In this document: one piece after another, positions 12,300-25,195 of the stretch
Position numbering within the stretch: the stretch's first letter is position 1
How the letters are laid out: the number at the start of each line of letters is the position of its first letter
Source: Campylorhamphus procurvoides
Taxonomy: Eukaryota > Chordata > Aves > Passeriformes > Dendrocolaptidae
Assembly: GCA_013396655.1 (NCBI GenBank)
Contig: WBMV01009196.1
Location: 295,051-359,050, forward strand
DNA length: 64,000 bases
Direction: 5' to 3'
Made by a program: the position numbers and the translations under genes
The notes under the pieces: generated by a model
Seen by the model: the letters and a program-made list of their open reading frames with translations, nothing else
Told to the model about the DNA's origin: nothing
Database searches by the model: none

Positions 12300-12800
12300 T
12301 GGTCATATCTTTATATAGATCAGAGGCACATCTTTTCAAACAAAATGTCCAGCCCACAGCTGGATAAACACATCGTGTGTTTATCGTGAACATGATGATA
12401 AACAAATCATCAAACTCATCATGAACAATTGGCTCAGAGGCCAAGCTCAGATGGTAACAGTACATGAGGGAACACCAGACTGGTGAACTGTCACTAGTGG
12501 GGTTCCACAGGGCTCCATCTTATGCCCTGTGCTCTCCAACATCTTCACACATGACTTGGATGCAGGAATGGAAGGATACTAAGCAAGTTGGATATTAGAA
12601 AAAGGTTCTTCACATGAAGGATGGTTGAGTACTGGATCAGGCTCCCCAGGGAAGTGGTCACAGCACCAAGCCTGAGAGAGTTTAAGCATTTGGACAATTC
12701 TCTTGCGCATATGGTGTGATGCTTGGAGATGGTCTTGTGCAGGGACATGAGCTGTACTCAATGATCTTTGAAGGTCCTTTTTAGAATATTCTGAGGTATT
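12300..12800 (+). mobile_element. CR1 LINE with internal deletion
   Basis: A 5'-truncated CR1 copy keeping a piece of reverse transcriptase and then the 3' end. From 12490 one frame reads [11 protein letters not shown], the conserved GVPQGS block of non-LTR reverse transcriptases. The matching minus-strand copy at 26384-28040 continues into the catalytic Asp-Asp box. Here the sequence jumps at about 12588-12591, directly after GATACTAAGCAAGTTG, to ATATTAGAAAAAGG near the 3' end. Comparison of the two copies implies about 650 bp missing, with GTTG shared at both breakpoints. The end reads GATCTTTGAAGGTCC. The 5' limit is approximate. Confidence 0.9.
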
Positions 12801-15800
12801 CCACATAACTGCAAACAATACTAAACCTCATATTCTGTAGAATGATTAAGATTTTATTCTCAAACTATATCTGAAACTAATTGTCTCCCACAGGCTAATT
12901 CAGACTTGTAAAGGGGTTCTAATGGTATCTTGGGGTCTAGCACTAAACTCTCTTTTTTTTCACAGTAAGAGTCTCTGATGCCTCTCTTTCATTTTTTCAG
13001 ACTATTTTGAAAAGGAATTCCCTAGAGTTTTTCAAGTATTTAGAATAATGGATTCAGTAACAAAGCAAATGGGAGAAAATAAAGAGGAATTATCAGTTGT
13101 GTGCCACATTGACCTCAGAGCTTTATTTCATGCTTTTTTCTTAACCTTTCAATTCTTTATGCTTTCTCCATTTGCCTAAAATGCAATTTCTCCTAGATTG
13201 TTTTTATTGTTGTCAAGCTTATTCTTCCAAAGGTTTTTCTAAGTTTCGGTAAGACCAGTCAGAGCAGTAAAAATTGTTGCTGCAATTCTGCAACTACAAT
13301 AAATCAGTAGTAAGTGATAACTGAGGACCTGCATTGAAGGTGCCATTGTCATCCATAATGTGCACGGACAATGGGGCAAGCTTTGAGAGCATGGTCATCT
13401 TTTGGATGAATTTCCACTGGCTAAAGTTTTTCTTGTATATTTCTAAAACCTTTAATGTCTAAAAAAACACACTAATAATTATGGGTGTCAATGTTTGAAT
13501 GCTGTCAGCTGTAAGCTATTCTAGTTTAAGCCTATTACCCAGTTATGAAGAAACTTACTAGTGCACGTGCAGTGGATTTAGTTGTAAAAGTAATCACAGA
13601 TTGTTTCGCAGCCTATCTTTTCCAACATTCTGAAGCTCATGAAAAAAACTTCTGTGAATTGAAAAGCCAGAGTAGAGTGTTCTCAGCTGAGACAAAAATG
13701 CATTGAATCTTTCAGATCTTATGAAGCTACTCAACTTTGGTATTATTTCTGGCTACTAGATTTGATTTCTGCCAGAATACACATGGCTGACTAATGTCAT
13801 GATTCACTGGTGCTCCACTAACATAAATGAAACAGGAATTGTTCTATTTTCAGTCAGTAACAAAGTTTTTAGGTGTTCTCAGGCTTTCAAACTCGGTAGT
13901 TTCCTGAGCAAATACACATTTGTGGCTTCACTCATAGGTTTTTCTTTCCTTTTAGTTGTTTTTTTGTTGTTGTTTAGCTTTTTTATTTTTTTAAATTCAA
14001 CTTCCATTCAAAGGAAAGCCTATTATGATTAAGGCACACAATTTGCTTCAGTTATGAAAGCTTCTCTAGCTTGGAGGACAAGGTGAAGGTATGCTGGGGC
14101 ATGGGTGCAACAGCTCCTCTAGAAAGTCAGTCAGAGACAATGTGCTTACTAAAGAGTTGTTGGGCTACAGTCCCACAGCTCCTCACATCTGCAGTTAATC
14201 TGCCAGTGGAGTTATCTCCAACAGAGCTGTTAGCAACTTTATGTTTCTAGTACTCAGCAACATAACTCTGACCACTTCAGCCTCTTTAACTAAGTCCAGT
14301 CCTTTCCTTGAAGCCATAAAACCTGTCTACAAACCTCAGTCAGTTTTGGAGATTGAGAAGTACCATTTTCCTTTTTGACTGACAGCTGAATCTGTGGCCT
14401 TTGCAAAGGAAGAAGGCCCTATTCATCCAAAACTTCATTCTCTTACGAAAAGGTGGAAGTTTTTTTGTTGTTAAAAATTAACAATATCAGTACAGAAATC
14501 TGAAGATGTAAAGTTTTGCAATAGGTGAAAGGGGAAACTACTGTATTTGTAGAGAGCAGTTGCAGAGAATCTTTCTAAAATTGACTTCTATTTCAGCACT
14601 TGTATTAGCACTCCTCCAAACTACCTATTACCCCCTCATGCATGCCCTGAAGTAGAGGGTGTTTACATTTGCCACCTGGTGTGCTCACTTCTTGCTGCAG
14701 GTGCAGGTAGTCGAACTCATGTTTGATAGGTCAGTGTTTTTCAACAATTCCCCAGGCCTATTGTCTTACTCATCGTCTGCTGGGTTTTATGCCCCATAAA
14801 TTGCTATTTAGTCTGCAGCTTTAATTAGCACACCCCTGGACAGCGATTAAATTCTCATCTTTCACTTTTTACATAGATCTATTTTCCATGTTTCAAGAGT
14901 AAAATATGAGCAGGCCTTGACATTTCTATATCCTTTCAAGAGTGATACCAGCTATAGGTAGGAAAACACACAATTCCTGCTTGTCTTCAAGGCAGTGTTA
15001 CAATTATTACAAAATTATGGATGTGAAATTATTTGTAATGGTGTATGCTGGGTTTGGATCTGCAAATGATTGGACAATTTTTGGGAAAAACAAAACAAAA
15101 CAAGATTGCACAGAGAATAAAAGAGGCAGGAAAAGAGGCTTAAGGCTATCCAAATTCTGTGGTTATAGAGCAAAAAAACTGAGTGCTTTTTTCCTATAAT
15201 GTAGTGTCTATTTTATTCTGTTATATTCACATATCACCTTTACTATAACAATATTTTAGAACATTCCAGTAATAAGTACAGTGACAACACTAACATCAAA
15301 CACCTATGTTTTGTGCTTACTAAACTTATGTTTAAATATCCAAAGCATAAATAATATGCCAAGTGTGGGATTTGGAGGGGTTGTAGAAAGGATTTTGACA
15401 GATTTTCCAAAGCTAAAGTGTAACAGTTTATACTAATCTCCAAGGTTTTAATATAAATATGAAATTATGACCCCAGTTCATGTCTTGGAATAATTCCAGT
15501 AATCACAGTGGAGTTCCATTTGGGATGTATTTATCTCTGTTTTTTTTCCATACATCCACTTCTGAGGTTCCTAACCTGCAGTGTATTTTTTTGTATTCTT
15601 TGAGTAAAGAGGCAGAAAAGCAAAGGAAAGCCAAGTAACTGAGATCTCTCTCCTTATATCCTCAGATATTCACACCTTGTATATTATCCATTTTTTACTT
15701 GAAATTGTTTACCAAACTCAGATCCAATTGTGTAACTATTTTTACCAGTTTTCCAGACACGTCTGTAATTTCTTTGTTTGTTTGCCTCTTTGTTTTACTC

Positions 15801-16588
15801 TTATGCCACAGCCCAGTTGGAGTGCTTCTGCCAACGCTAAATACTTTCTTCCTTCTCCTGTATTTGGCTCTACTACCCTGTCTGCAAAGGTTGTAAATGT
15901 AGTAACCAGGCCTGAAGGTTTCAGGCAGAAGCATTTGCCACAGAGCAGTGCACCAGACTGGAATTTTGAGTGGCATCATCACCTGCTGCGCCTTTTTACC
16001 ATTGCCTTTTATGCTATTTTCCCAGACCCAGTGCCAAAATTTTGTAGACATTGCAACTCTGTCGGCAAAAATGAGCCTTCTTGAAGTTTGGATGCATCAG
16101 CATTCAAGAGAAAGTATATGTTTCTGAAGTACTCAGTGTAATAATTCCCTTCTTTTAGCCTGGTGCTCTATACTTCTTCTAACATTTACTGCTATTTTAA
16201 AAGATTTTTATTAAATTAACTATAGAATGCCAAGGACACTTTTGTGTGATATCAGGGTGAAAAGGGGAACCATTACAGTAAATGTAAAGAATCCAGAAAT
16301 AAATATGAAGAATCTTGAACTCAGATTGAATGGAGTTTGGATACATTAGCAAAGACAGATCCATAGAAGAAATAATATAACAAAACAGTTCAAATTCATA
16401 TTTCAATATAGTAATATTTAAATGTATATGGATTGCTCTTATGTCTTTGTATGAATAAAATATGAATATATATGAATATATCTCTGTGCCTTACTGTCTT
16501 GCCATTATGAACTTTCACATATTTCTAAACAGTCCCTGCAAGTATACATATTCAAAACATTATAAGGATCTATTCAAATAATTTTTTT

Positions 16589-16604
16589 GGGGAGGGGAGG
16601 GGGG
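16589..16604 (+). other. G-rich run, weak G-quadruplex candidate
   Basis: Two GGGGA units followed by six G on the + strand, preceded by a T-run and followed by a T/G stretch. Only three separated G-runs exist, so a standard four-run quadruplex needs the last run to be split or a partner run. This is a weak candidate. Confidence 0.4.
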
Positions 16605-19600
16605 CTGTTACTGGTTTTTTTGGTTTTTTTAATGAAAGTGATATCATATCATTGTATCAGAATAACTATGATCACTCTCCAATTTTGCAGTTCATTTGCA
16701 CAGGCAAGGAACAATGATCCATTAAACAAGAACAACTAACATATTACAAAACTCATCTTTTCTTTCCAGAAAATGAGAAAGCTTCAATTAATAGAATGTT
16801 TTCATTGTGGGTTTTTGCCCTTGTGATTAATGCAGACACATGGGAACAGAGACAGATAGAGATTTCAATAGCAGGCTGAAACAGCTGGTTTAACGTAGCA
16901 ACAGCAGCAGTTTATAGCTCTGAGAGCATGGTAATCAGTTCGTGTAATGAAAGACTTTGCTTCTCCCTGCAAGTACTGCCTTGCTTAATGCAGCAACAGG
17001 GTCCAGCACAGAATTTATATAGCATTAATCTCACAACAAGCTTTCTCAGCTAAATGTGTCTTGGCCTAAAAAAAGGGTTTAACTTAGTCTCAAAAGTGAA
17101 ATAAGGTGTTGAAGTTGGTTATTGAAAGTCCTTTAGGCCACTATTTCTCATAAAAAAAAACTTTCTCCTTTATTCTTTCACTTCTTTAATCTTTATTCAA
17201 CACCTGTTGCAAGCTATGATGACCTAAATGTTCATATCAACCAAAGATGTACTTTTTAAATCCAACACTAAGCATGTCAATACTGAACCTAACAGGAAAA
17301 TTCCTTACAGATACTGCTCTTCATCTTCCAAAAACCAAGCCATCATTAACTAGCAATCAGTAACAGCCTTTATTGTGCAGCAACAGGAAGGTCAGGGAGG
17401 TCAAAAGGAATAAGAGACTTAAAAGACCTGCCTTTATTTTTTAAGGCATATATACTGAGAAATCATGAGGGAACAAATAAGTTCTCATCTCTTTTGACTC
17501 TTAATGTGAATGTGAGACCTTCTGCTCTCCATGAGTAAAAATCTATTAGTTTGCACTCTCCAGACCTGCTGTATCTCAATTCACAGATGATGGGAGTGTA
17601 TGTGCATGGCTAGCTCAGGGTCCCCAAACCCCAAAACTTCTAGGGAGAGTTTGATCTACTGCCCAAGCAAAGACTGACTATGTAATCCCAATGCAATAAA
17701 TCTGCTGCTGTTCCAAAGAGTGGGGTTTACAGTGTGTACTCACGCCAACTTTGTTGCACATGCCAAGAAAGACTCAGAATTATCATGAATGAGTTGAAAA
17801 TAGTTACAATCTGTACAAGCTGTAAACGTTTCAATTTCTGGAGCTATGGCTGCCTATGAAGGGTTGTCCAATGTTCCTGTGCTTAAGCAAAGTAAAAAGA
17901 AAGAAAATGGGCAGCAAAGGCAGAAATTTCCCAGAAATAAATCTGTAATGGAAAAGGAAGTCCTTAATAACAAGATAGAGAAAAAATGGATAGGAACATA
18001 TAAATGGATAGAACATAGAAAAAATGCCAAAATTCTCTGTAGGGCACATTTTACCTCTACAGTTCCTTTCTATGAAAAGAGCAAAGAGCTCAGTCCTGTG
18101 AGTGTGAATATAAGTAAAAGAGAATAAGGTACCTTTAAATGAAAAAAAAACCCTCATAGACAACAGCTGGGTTTGTTTGTTTGTTTCCTTTATATCTTAA
18201 GAAAGCACATTCTCATTTTAACAACCAATATATTTCTAAGGTTTAGGTTTTAGTGGCATTTTGAGAAGCTGGCCCAGAAAAAAAACATAAGAGAATGAAA
18301 CTATGTGTTACTTCTTCAAAACTTCCTGTAGCAATCAAATTATGTTTTTCATAACCTGCTGTAGCCACCATTTAAAAAATTCTGGGGCTATATTTACCCT
18401 AGAAGCTATTGTTGCACCCTGTTCTCTTTAGCTTTAAACTGACCTCACATTCTAAATAATGAGAGGTTTCGAAATACTGCAAATACTGCTTAAGTTTCAA
18501 GTATTGCACAAGTTTTTATCCTGCATTCCTTTTGCAGCACCTTTGGGAAAAGGCATTATGCTTTTCTGCTTATGACCCAGGCTCATGCCCACTGCTTCAT
18601 TTAACCACCTTTGGGATTAGTATTTCTGCTCCTTTGTCATGGGCACTCCCAACAATTATTATTCCCCATGGAACTATTGCAGTCATCTTTTTCATAAGGC
18701 TTCAATTAAAAGTCCTGAGGGAGGGCATTTGAAGAGGTATTTTATTTTAAAAGCCTTTAAACACTGCACAACTGATGCATTCTGTGGAGCTCTCTGCCAT
18801 TCCTTCTCATTTTTTTTCTGTCTTATAATCTATCTCAGTCATTAATTCTGGCATGCTCTGGCAATCTGCTTTTTATTACAGTCCACGTGTGCAATCAGTT
18901 TGGTGGAGTACATTCTGTGATGTATTCATGCTACTAACATCAGGTATCTAAGTTCTATACCTAGATTCAGGATCTAGTCTGACTAATGTGTCTCTGTAGG
19001 AAATGGAAAGAAATAGGCTCATCCAGAGGGAAAGCCCAGTTCTCTGATTTGCACTCTGGAGATTTTCATTATTCATTGAGGATAGCAGAGAGGTGTCTAG
19101 CTCTTGGGTCATCAGGCAGGTAGCCCATGACTAGTAGAGCCAGGCTGTCAGGACAATGTTGGGTACTTTAAATTCTCAGTCACCGGGGTCTAGAAGGCAG
19201 TACAGACAAGTGAGACCACCTCTATCTATTCAGGAAGAAATGGTTTCCTGTCCCTTTCTCTCCAGAAAAGGAGATCGAGTCATATACATAAAAAGTAATC
19301 TAACTGCCCTTGATGAAATAAAAACACTGGATAAACTTTCTTATTGATGCTTATACATACAACACTCAGTCATACTTTGAGGCAGATTTGTGTCAATTGC
19401 AAAATGGTTGGGAGCAATCACAGGATATTATGCTACTAAAAAAAAAAGTAGATAAAACTTAAATTTTTAACATTTTTCAGTAAAATTACTATTTTTGAGA
19501 ATATTTTGACAAACAACATTCCATCAACATTATGTCAATACAGTCATATTACTTATCTCTGTTCTCATGTGACTTTATTTATGATCCACAAAAGAATTAT

Positions 19601-20567
19601 CCCTATCCAAATGGATTTTAACTGAATTACAAAACAAAAAGAGCCTTTTCTAACTTTCTAACCTTCCTGACAAACCAGAATAGGGTCAAAGAGATTTGAA
19701 GACTCATTGAAGAACATGTTTTAATTTATTTCAGATAGACTCAGAGGAACTTTGTTCCAGATGGTAACCTTAACCTTTTACAACAAACTTTCTATCTGTG
19801 GTAGTCCCTTATTACAATTAGATCCATATCCGTCTGTTATTTTGGTGGTCAGGAATTTCCTGGTGTCATACCACCTATGATTATATATTTTGCATAATTT
19901 ATTATGAATACCTGTCATAACAGAGGAAAAGGGGTTGAATTTCAGCTTCTCTCATATGACTGTTAATTTTTTTTGAAGTATATTCAATGTAAAGACTTCA
20001 GAAAACATCAGAAAGCAGAAAAAATCCTTGCACCTAGCTCCTCTTTTTAGCAATTTTTATGTTAATACAAACACTTAATTTCTACTTTTATTTGCAATTT
20101 TTGACCATAAAGAATTTGAAGACCAGTTTTATGCCAATGATCAGTTTCAGATAGTAAAGTTTGTGCTTCTAACAGCACCATTATGACAATATTTACCACA
20201 TTTAGGCTACATAATAATGATTTTATTTTTATTTCATAGAATACCCAGTATTGTAGGAATCATAGGTGTTCACTTTTTAATACAGGTCACAACTCCCTGC
20301 ATGATCCTAGATATCTTATCTCGATCTTTACCAGACCTTGTATTTCTACTTAATACACATAGAATTGACCCATGTTCACACATTATGTTATTGTACAGAT
20401 TGTCTCCATGTAGAATATCAGATACAACATTTTTAAAAGCTTGAGAGAGTTTACCTCCTTCATCACCACCCCTACTAAACTGAATCAACTTACCTTGAAT
20501 ATTGAAAAGTAATTTTTAGGCTGGGATCCATGGATACCTTGACGTTTGTGGTCTATTTCCAAGGCAT

Positions 20568-20873
20568 TTGTGTAAGGTAACTAAGGAAAGTAAGAGGAGC
20601 ATCAATAAGCTTAAATTCTTTTCAGCAGGTTTAGCCTATGTCCTGGAAAAAATTTACATGCTTGTCAAATTAGGAAAAACAGTTGAAAATCGTCTTATGG
20701 ATGGATTTGATGAATTACAGAAAAGCATTAACACTCATGAAGAAGCCCTGCTGCAGATTGTATTATCAACCTTTTCATCTCATAGAAATGTTCCATTTCA
20801 AGCTACAGAACATTTGCAAGTGCTGCTTGTACATAATTTAATTTTCTTTACATTCAGATATTCTTTTTCTTAG
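20568..20873 (+). other. Coding-like ORF, unrecognised; possible exon or decayed retrocopy
   Basis: A 101-codon frame whose middle part (about residues 20-70) has a composition unlike the chance frames elsewhere: balanced Glu/Lys/Leu/Val, an acidic-basic helix-like stretch around GKTVENRLMDGFDELQKS, and few low-complexity runs. A pyrimidine-rich tract and tandem TTTTCAGCAG acceptor-like site lie at 20616-20628, in a position that would open this segment as an exon. No convincing GT donor follows; the nearest, in GCAAGTGCTG near 20815-20824, is weak. The C-terminal end is Phe-rich and looks noncoding. I do not recognise the protein. Chance remains the simplest explanation. Confidence 0.15.
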
Positions 20874-21292
20874 AGAAATATTTCTGCACGCTGTATTTTT
20901 AACCCCATACTTAAGGTGATCTTTTTCTCCCACTTGACTTAATTATTTTGTGAATTTGCTGAATTTTTTGTTTCCCATAAGTTAATACAGTAATTGCTGT
21001 GCACATAATTTTTATTCAAAGATTACATTTTATCTTTATAGCTAATATACTGTATTCAAAGTTTCTCATAAATTTTAGCTTGGTCTTTGGCTCACTCATG
21101 GTTTACAGTAGCAAACATTCATTCTTTGCATGTTACACAAACTAAACTTCTCAATTTTTCAGGCATTAATATTTTCCTAGAGAACCTGTCTTGATAAGCT
21201 GCTCATCAACTGGAATAAACAAAATACATTTTGACTGAAAAATCTGTGCTTATGGTAATAGCTCCAGCTTAGAAAATATAGGCCTTGCATCC

Positions 21293-21304
21293 CACACACA
21301 CACA
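21293..21304. repeat. (CA)6 dinucleotide repeat
   Basis: Six CA units before AAAATC, followed by a C-rich stretch at 21320-21345. It is a short, ordinary microsatellite. Confidence 0.85.
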
Positions 21305-22111
21305 AAATCTCATTATACCACCCTCCCACTCCCCCACCCCTATTCTTCCACCATAATGAACACTTGCTCTTTCCTATTTTCAGGTATCAAGCTTAAGCCT
21401 CTCCTCAGACCAATTTATTCATATTTTTAACCAGTTTGGCTTTATGGAATTACTGGCACCACTTTAGGAATACCACCTGTACGTATATTTTTCTTTGTAT
21501 TGCTCTGTCAGGCAGAAACATCCTGTTGTTTGGGTTTTTTTTCTTATTTTTAATTCTTGTCAAATTATTATTTTCCCCTGCAAATCCAAGAAGCTCTTGT
21601 ACTTTAAAGTAAGGAGTACTTTACTCTTGTCTTTCTCTCTTGTTTTCTGATAAGAAAAGTTTTGGAGGCACAGTGAATACATACATGTGTGGGCACCAAG
21701 AATCTGTGGAAAAACAAGTAATGCTTCTGTCTAGCATGGAGACAGTCAGTCTGGGAAGGTGCATCCCTAATCATGGGACACTGCTTCATCTTTCCTTGGC
21801 AATATCTGTAAGGCTGTGTCTTCTTCTTACAAAACATCTCATTTCAGAGACTGCTGGAACAGATGAACACATTCATTACATTGTGGCTGTTTGGAGCATA
21901 ACATGGGGAGGAAGGATTTCACAGCCCTTAATGCTTCCCTGTTGCAGGCAATGGACAGAGATAATTTATGTGATCTAACTAAAAAAAATGCTTGAAAATG
22001 AGTTGAATTAGGCTTTAAATTTTCCTTTTTTAATTAACTATTCTTAACTCCAATTAGTCTGTAATGATTTTCTATTACTGTGGATATCCAGAAGACTGAG
22101 GGCTAAGGTTG

Positions 22112-22132
22112 ACTTACTTACTTACTTACTTA
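22112..22132. repeat. (CTTA)5 tetranucleotide microsatellite
   Basis: Five near-perfect CTTA units. It is a pure, short repeat and could be length-variable between individuals. Confidence 0.9.
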
Positions 22133-25100
22133 GTACTCCTCCCATAGCCTGTGAGAGATTTTAAGTCATGCTCAGGTATGCATGTAAACCTCTGAAGAGA
22201 CTGTGTGTCTCAAGCTATTGGTTACAGTTTAAATGGTCTGAACATCTTAGTCATGGACTTGAGTCAAGCATCTCTAATTCCAGGTTCAAAAGTCAACTGA
22301 AAAGTGTGAACTGGACCCACCTTTACATAGATCTTAACATGGACCTAGAAAGAACATTAGTTTTGCATTTGAAAACACAGACTAAATTTATTACTTATGT
22401 TTATATTGAACCTTTGGATGCTTTTCATACCTAGATATGTGTGTTGAGGGGCTGGGACTGCTTCTGATCATGTTCAGCAGCATGGTGCTTTGTGACCAAA
22501 AAAGGTTTGCTGATCAGCCTGGTAAGGGCACCTGGTTTTGAAGCATGCTGTTGTTTCCTTCCTACCGGCATGACTGATTTTCCTTTCGATGGATACCAAT
22601 GAGAATAAAAGTGGGAAGGTGACAATTTTTGGACCTTATTCAACATATTCCTAAGAGGTAGTTAGTGTGCATACCTGAATCTAAAAACTGGAAGTTTATT
22701 TGTAATTTATGATGGCAGTCTAAAGATATTTTCAAGGACTACAATAATGAATCACACTCTTTATTTCACCCTGTTTGCTGCCTAAGCTAATTTGTAGTTG
22801 AGAAATACAACTTTATTTTTCTTAGCTACCTCTTCACATAGAGAGTATCAGATGGTGCAGACCTCTTAGACTGTACTTTTCCTTCTATATGTTTCAACAA
22901 AGTGAAGAAGTCTTATTATATTTTTTGTTAGAAAATATATAACAGAATAAAGTGTGGCTTAATGCTCATACTAATTGCAGCAATTCAACAGTAAATCAGG
23001 TCCAGTCACTTAGAACACATCACAACTGACCATTATGTTCCTTTCATCACAATCAGGGTAAGAAAAGCCTTGAGAATGATAGTCACCAGACATAGAACCT
23101 TAATGATAATATTTCTTAAGACACTTAGGCATATTTTATTGTAGGACAGCACCATTACAAAGATATTCAGAGTGCTGTGTTTTTCAAGTGGAATCCAGTG
23201 AATTTATGAGAGGGATATATGAGCATTTCATTTTCTCCTGGACATTTTACAAAATCTCTTTGAAATCTTTGGAGTCATAGAAAGGATAAAATTAATCCTA
23301 TTCCAGTTACATACTGATATAAATCAGATAAAACTACTGAGAAACTGTTGGCCCAGAACTTTAGCTGGTTACTGTCAGCTTAGCTCACTGATGTTAATGA
23401 AGTCTATCTATTATTTGTTTATATCACTGCATACATATTTCTTCATCTGAATTCCCAGTTAGGCAGTTATACATGTGCTATCTGTTTGTTCTGCATCATT
23501 CAACATACTGTAAAACATTTCTGCCTTAAATATTGCTAAAGGTATCTGGTAACAATGGGGTTATTCTTAAGGACAGCTAATAGATTTTGAAAACACTGTA
23601 ATGAGTAATTTTCACTGCTGCATATAACAAATAAGTCTATTGTTCTTACCCATGTTTTGCACAATAATTGCTTTTTAGAATACATGTGACTTATTGTAGA
23701 ACTGCTGCTATCCTCCAAGTACAGAGTGATAATATGAGACCAAGGGTCATATGGTCCTGTTTCTCTTCTGTAACAGCTACCAAAAGTGAATGCTTAAGGA
23801 GAGAACATGAAAAAACAGGAAAAGGGCACATTCCCCTAGACTATCCTCTTTTCAGCCTCAAGTAAAGCTGAGTCTGTTCCCCTGCAACAGTAACAGCAAA
23901 AGCAAATCCAAAAGAACACTGAAAGCTGACCGAGATTTTTGTGAAGGATATGATCATCTGTTAGTTGTTTTCCTCTCTTCCCCTTCTTTACCAAGAACCC
24001 AAATGCCAAGCCTTGCAGCAGCAAAGTAAGCTAAGTTCTGCACTATCAAGTCATTGACTGCCATGAGATGAACTGAGAGAATTTATGAGTAGATATAGGA
24101 TAGCGAAATTGTTCAGTTTGGTTTTATCAACTCTGACAGTGGTTTATTATGAAGCTAAGCAGAGAAAGAAGATGGGATGTATTGTATAGTAAGACTGTGA
24201 TGCGGAAGAAAGTGAAAGTATGCATTTTGTTACTCACCAGGGTATTCCAAAAGTGACTCATGTTTACTTTAAGGCTAAAATATCCATCTATTTTAGATGA
24301 GAAAGAATAACGGAAAATTGCACCTATTTTCAAGGTGAATATGTTTACTGCTACTTTGAGAGTTTCATTGTATAAGAAATCAATTATCTTTTATTCATGG
24401 AAAATATTATTTCAGGAAAAGAAAAATAGACAGAATTTATTTATTAACTTGTTTTCCAGCTCTTACTCTGAACATATGTGCAGGGTGTGAAGAAACACTA
24501 ACATAGAAGGAAGATCAAAAGAGGAGAAAAATAAAAAGATCAGAAGGAAAGGAAAAGAAGCTCCCCACCCAGCCTGTCATCTCCAAAATAGCAAAAAAAA
24601 TTCTGGGAGGACTGCAAATCCTTCTGTTTCATTAACCTTATAGTGCAACAGCCTATGAAACAATGTGGTCAAACTCCTTTTAAGTCAGTCCTAGCACAAG
24701 GGCAAAAATAGCAATTTAAGGCAATTCCCTTGGACCCGGAATTGGTGCATTCCTCTGCCTCACCACCTGTACCTGATCACTTCCACCCACACTGTCACTC
24801 TGTCCATTTTTCCTGTCCCCTCTGTTCGTTGGTGGCTGCTGCCACCTGGGCATAGCTCACAGACTGCTGGGAGGGAAGAAGAATGGAGTCTGGCAGCAAG
24901 CAGAGAAGAAAGAAAACAGCTGAGATGAACAGCAGCAAGGACTACAGTCTTTTGAAGTCCTGTGGCAACTCCTGGCAGCCCTAGACACCTTATTATAACC
25001 TTGTGCTGTCTTCATGTTGAGTGGATTTACTCTATAGCTATTCATTAAACATGCAGCTACTCACTCCTGTATTGTTTGCTTTCTAGAGCACTGGGAAACT

Positions 25101-25173
25101 GTAAAATGTAATGTATGCAGTGTATTAGGTTAGGATGGAGCAGCAATTGTACTGTGCTTAAGATTCCTTTTGT

Positions 25174-25195
25174 CAAACAAACAAACAAACAAACC
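25174..25195. repeat. (CAAA)5 tetranucleotide microsatellite
   Basis: Five near-perfect CAAA units followed by CCAGATG. It is an ordinary microsatellite. Confidence 0.9.
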
